Assembly (NCBI RefSeq): GCF_004336985.1
Contig: NZ_SJUO01000001.1
Location: forward strand, 496,001 to 560,000
Length of the DNA stretch: 64,000 nt
Source: Exiguobacterium sp. SL-9
GTDB taxonomy: Bacteria; Bacillota; Bacilli; Exiguobacteriales; Exiguobacteriaceae
Direction of reading: 5' to 3'
Positions 62,023 through 64,000 of the stretch are shown here, in pieces; position 1 is the stretch's first letter; each line of letters opens with the position of its first letter. A program made the translations under genes and the position numbers. The notes below the pieces were generated by a model, which saw only the letters and a list, made by a program, of their open reading frames with translations, was not told the origin of the DNA and made no database searches.

Positions 62023-63681
62023 TTATTGCTCTTTGCCTTCGATGTAAGCCCACTTGTATGAGTAGTCAGCGCCGAACGCGTGTTCAACGATGTCCTTAAC
62101 ATACGGCTTCGTGAGGCGAGCCGATCCACGTTGGTAAACTGGCGAGATCGCGTTCTCTTCAAGAACGATTTTCTCTGCAGCTTGAAGGTCAGCCCAACGC
62201 TGTTCAGCATCTGTGCTTGATTTCGCAGACTCGATGAGTTTGTCGAATTCTTCGTTCGACCACTTACCACGGTTGTATGGTCCGTCAGTGACGAAGAGGT
62301 CAACGAATGTCATTGGATCCTGGTAGTCAGGGCCCCATCCAGCGAATGTCAACTCGAACTCACCTTTGTTCTCAAGGTCAAGTTTGTTGTTGAACGGTTG
62401 TTGCTTGATTGTAAGCGTGATACCTGGAAGGTTCTTCTCAAGTTCACCTTTGATGAACTCACCGATTTGCTTCGCAGATTCTGAGTCGTAGTTGAGGAGC
62501 TCGATTTCGACAGAGTCTTGACCGATTTCTTCAAGTCCTTTTTCCCATAGATCTTTCGCTTTGTCCACGTCGTAGCCGCCGATGTCGCCGTTCGCTTCAC
62601 GGAAGTCCGCGCCGTCTGGTCCAGTTACGAAGTCTTTTGGTACAAGGTAGTTGGCAGGGATTGAACCGTTCGCAAGGAGCGTTTCAGAGATCGCTGCTTT
62701 ATCGTATGCCGCGTCAATCGCGTTACGGATGTTTTGGTTGTCGAGTGCTTCAACCGCAGTATTGAACTGGAGGTAGAAGAGTGTTGGCTCGACGACAGTA
62801 GAGAAGTCTTCGTTGTCTTGATATTGCGCAACGAGTTCAGAAGTCAAACCAGTGCGGTCAACGTCGCCGTTTTCGTACAAGTTGACGCCTGTTGAAACTT
62901 CTTTAACGACTTTGACGTTGATTTCGTCAAGTTTGACGGCTTCAGCATCCCAGTAGTCGTCGTTTTTGACCATTTTCCAGCCTTGCTCGCGCTCCCAGCT
63001 TTCGAGTTTGAACGGTCCGTTGTAGAGCGTTGTCTCTGCAGACGTACCGAAGTTCTCGCCTTGCTCTTTGTCGAACGATTCAAGTTTAGGCATGAATACG
63101 CCGAAGCTTGTGAGGCCGAGGAAGTAGTCTGCTGGTGCAGTCAATTTAACTTCAAGTGTCTGCTCATCAAGTGCTTTGACGCCGACAGCGTCGCGCTCGC
63201 CTTCACCAGTGTTGTAGGCTTCAGCACCTTCGATGATTGACATGACGTAAGCATATTGTGAAGCGTTGTCCGGGTTAAGGACTTCTTTCCAAGCGTATTC
63301 GAAGTCGTTCGCTGTTACAGGCTCACCGTTAGACCAAGTTGCGCCTTCACGGATTTTGAACGTGTACGTTTTCCCGTCTTCAGAGACGTCATGATCTTCC
63401 GCGATCCCTGGTGTCGGGTTATCTTCGTCGTTCATACGATAAAGACCTTCGTTAACGTTGTTCAACACGTTGAACGATACCGCGTCAGTCGCGAGTGTTG
63501 GGTTAAGTGAAGGGATGTCCGAGCTATCGAGCAAGTTGAGGACTTGCGCTTCATCAGCTGAACCTTCTGAACCTTCTCCGTTTGATGGTGTCTCTTCTTC
63601 CCCACCCGAGCAAGCTGCTAGGAATGCGCTAGATAGAAGCGTTACCGACGTTGCTAAAGCAAAACCTTTTTTCTTATTCAT
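62023..63681 (-). CDS. Oligopeptide-binding lipoprotein OppA (second copy)
   Basis: 552 residues, paralogous to the copy at 58345. Lipobox AFLAAC with C24 lipidated, then an acidic Glu/Gly/Ser linker. Solute-binding signature EGLYRMNDEDNPTPGIAEDH, YTFKIREGATWSNGEPVTANDFEYAWKEV. The ATG at 63681 follows CAGGGGG. It has its own promoter region and terminator and would supply a second peptide specificity to OppBCDF. CodY-like boxes are upstream. Confidence 0.94.
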   Translation of the reverse strand: MNKKKGFALATSVTLLSSAFLAACSGGEEETPSNGEGSEGSADEAQVLNLLDSSDIPSLNPTLATDAVSFNVLNNVNEGLYRMNDEDNPTPGIAEDHDVSEDGKTYTFKIREGATWSNGEPVTANDFEYAWKEVLNPDNASQYAYVMSIIEGAEAYNTGEGERDAVGVKALDEQTLEVKLTAPADYFLGLTSFGVFMPKLESFDKEQGENFGTSAETTLYNGPFKLESWEREQGWKMVKNDDYWDAEAVKLDEINVKVVKEVSTGVNLYENGDVDRTGLTSELVAQYQDNEDFSTVVEPTLFYLQFNTAVEALDNQNIRNAIDAAYDKAAISETLLANGSIPANYLVPKDFVTGPDGADFREANGDIGGYDVDKAKDLWEKGLEEIGQDSVEIELLNYDSESAKQIGEFIKGELEKNLPGITLTIKQQPFNNKLDLENKGEFELTFAGWGPDYQDPMTFVDLFVTDGPYNRGKWSNEEFDKLIESAKSSTDAEQRWADLQAAEKIVLEENAISPVYQRGSARLTKPYVKDIVEHAFGADYSYKWAYIEGKEQ

Positions 63682-63790
63682 TGCGATGACCCCCTGATTT
63701 TTTTCGGTTTAACGAAATGAACGATGGTAGAAAATTCTGATATTTCACTTTACAAATTTTGCTACCACAATCCCGTTGATGCAATAATAC

Positions 63791-63805
63791 AATATTCTGA
63801 TAATT
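63791..63805. promoter_or_regulatory. CodY-like box upstream of the second oppA
   Basis: AATATTCTGATAATT matches AATTTTCWGAAAATT at 13 of 15 positions, about 110 bases before the start. A weaker site (11/15) is at 63731-63745. Confidence 0.6.
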
Positions 63806-63849
63806 TTGCAAAGTGTTTATTTTGATTTTTCTAAAAAATTTTTATTATA

Positions 63850-63884
63850 GGCTAAAAGCCCGCCTAGGGAGACGGGCTTTTAGC
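63850..63884 (-). terminator. Terminator of the third oppA-like gene
   Basis: GCTAAAAGCCCG pairs with CGGGCTTTTAGC around about ten bases, with a TTTTA-containing tail on the minus strand. Just after the stop at 63885. Confidence 0.8.
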
Positions 63885-64000
63885 TCATTTTTCAAAAACT
63901 TTAGAAAAATTTAGGACGTACGAAGGACCGATGACCGGAAACCCGATTTCCGCATATCTGGAATCGACGGCGTAAGATCTTCCAGCTTGATAGATTGGGA
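63885..64000 (-). CDS. Peptide-binding protein OppA-like (C-terminal fragment at window edge)
   Basis: Only the last 37 residues are inside the window; the rest lies to the right. The fragment begins PIYQAGRSYAVDSRYAE and continues IGFPVIGPSYVLNFSKVFEK. It aligns with the C-terminus of the oppA at 58345 (PIYQAGVAYLLRPN). So a third peptide-binding protein probably follows. Its terminator is at 63850-63884. Identification rests on this short match. Confidence 0.72.
   Translation of the reverse strand, partial: PIYQAGRSYAVDSRYAEIGFPVIGPSYVLNFSKVFEK

Overview
The window looks like chromosome from a member of the Bacillales, most probably Exiguobacterium. This rests on gene content and order: a moderately high G+C, Bacillus-type gene clusters with strong AGGAGG ribosome binding sites, and a T-box leader. 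No 16S gene is present, so the genus is an inference. I see no tRNA or rRNA gene, no intact insertion sequence, no prophage and no CRISPR array.

Region 1 (1-21.3 kb) follows the B. subtilis yla/ykt/spe/pdh/ykr/ktrC order: typA (partial), ylaF, an inositol-monophosphatase/GNAT fusion, two small conserved genes, speA, a DUF3055 gene, an AAC(6')-like acetyltransferase, pdhABCD, def, an unusual lipoprotein-hydrolase, a phospholipase-D protein, rnjA, a Cof-type phosphatase, ktrC and cydAB. Carbon enters the TCA cycle through pyruvate dehydrogenase and respiration can end in cytochrome bd.

Region 2 (21.5-41 kb) is more mosaic: dapL with ccpC, bdbC, a G+C-poor phzF next to a large hairpin, nadE, a BsuPI-type lipoprotein, a CvfC/HEAT protein, a GNAT-hydrolase-FMN reductase operon, an ascorbate-type PTS operon with its own PRD regulator and a catabolite (cre) site, a lipid-phosphate phosphatase operon (PgpA-like, PAP2, an uncertain HAD-like protein and a small protein), a YjcG-like 2H phosphoesterase, fabI with a FapR-type operator, and rodA.

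Region 3 (41-64 kb) follows the B. subtilis yjb/opp order: rluD-nadK-relQ, yjbK, spxH, a RoxS/RsaE-type small RNA with a Rex-like operator, pepF, coiA, cls, an SDR, a DUF2254 protein, mecA, spx, an HD hydrolase, oppFDCB-oppA, a DUF3899-like protein, T-box-controlled trpS, a second oppA, and the C-terminus of a third. It combines stringent response (relQ), Spx/MecA/SpxH stress control, competence (coiA, mecA) and peptide uptake, with CodY-like boxes around the opp genes.

The most notable points are the RoxS/RsaE-like RNA with a Rex-like operator on its start site, an SpxH that has lost the thioredoxin-like Cys-x-x-Cys, two uncommon fusion proteins (1803-3056 and 12191-13807), the ascorbate-type PTS with no catabolic enzymes beside it, and several recognisable operators (FapR, CodY, CcpA, PerR-like). 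All similarity statements come from reading the sequence and from memory of the families; no search was run.
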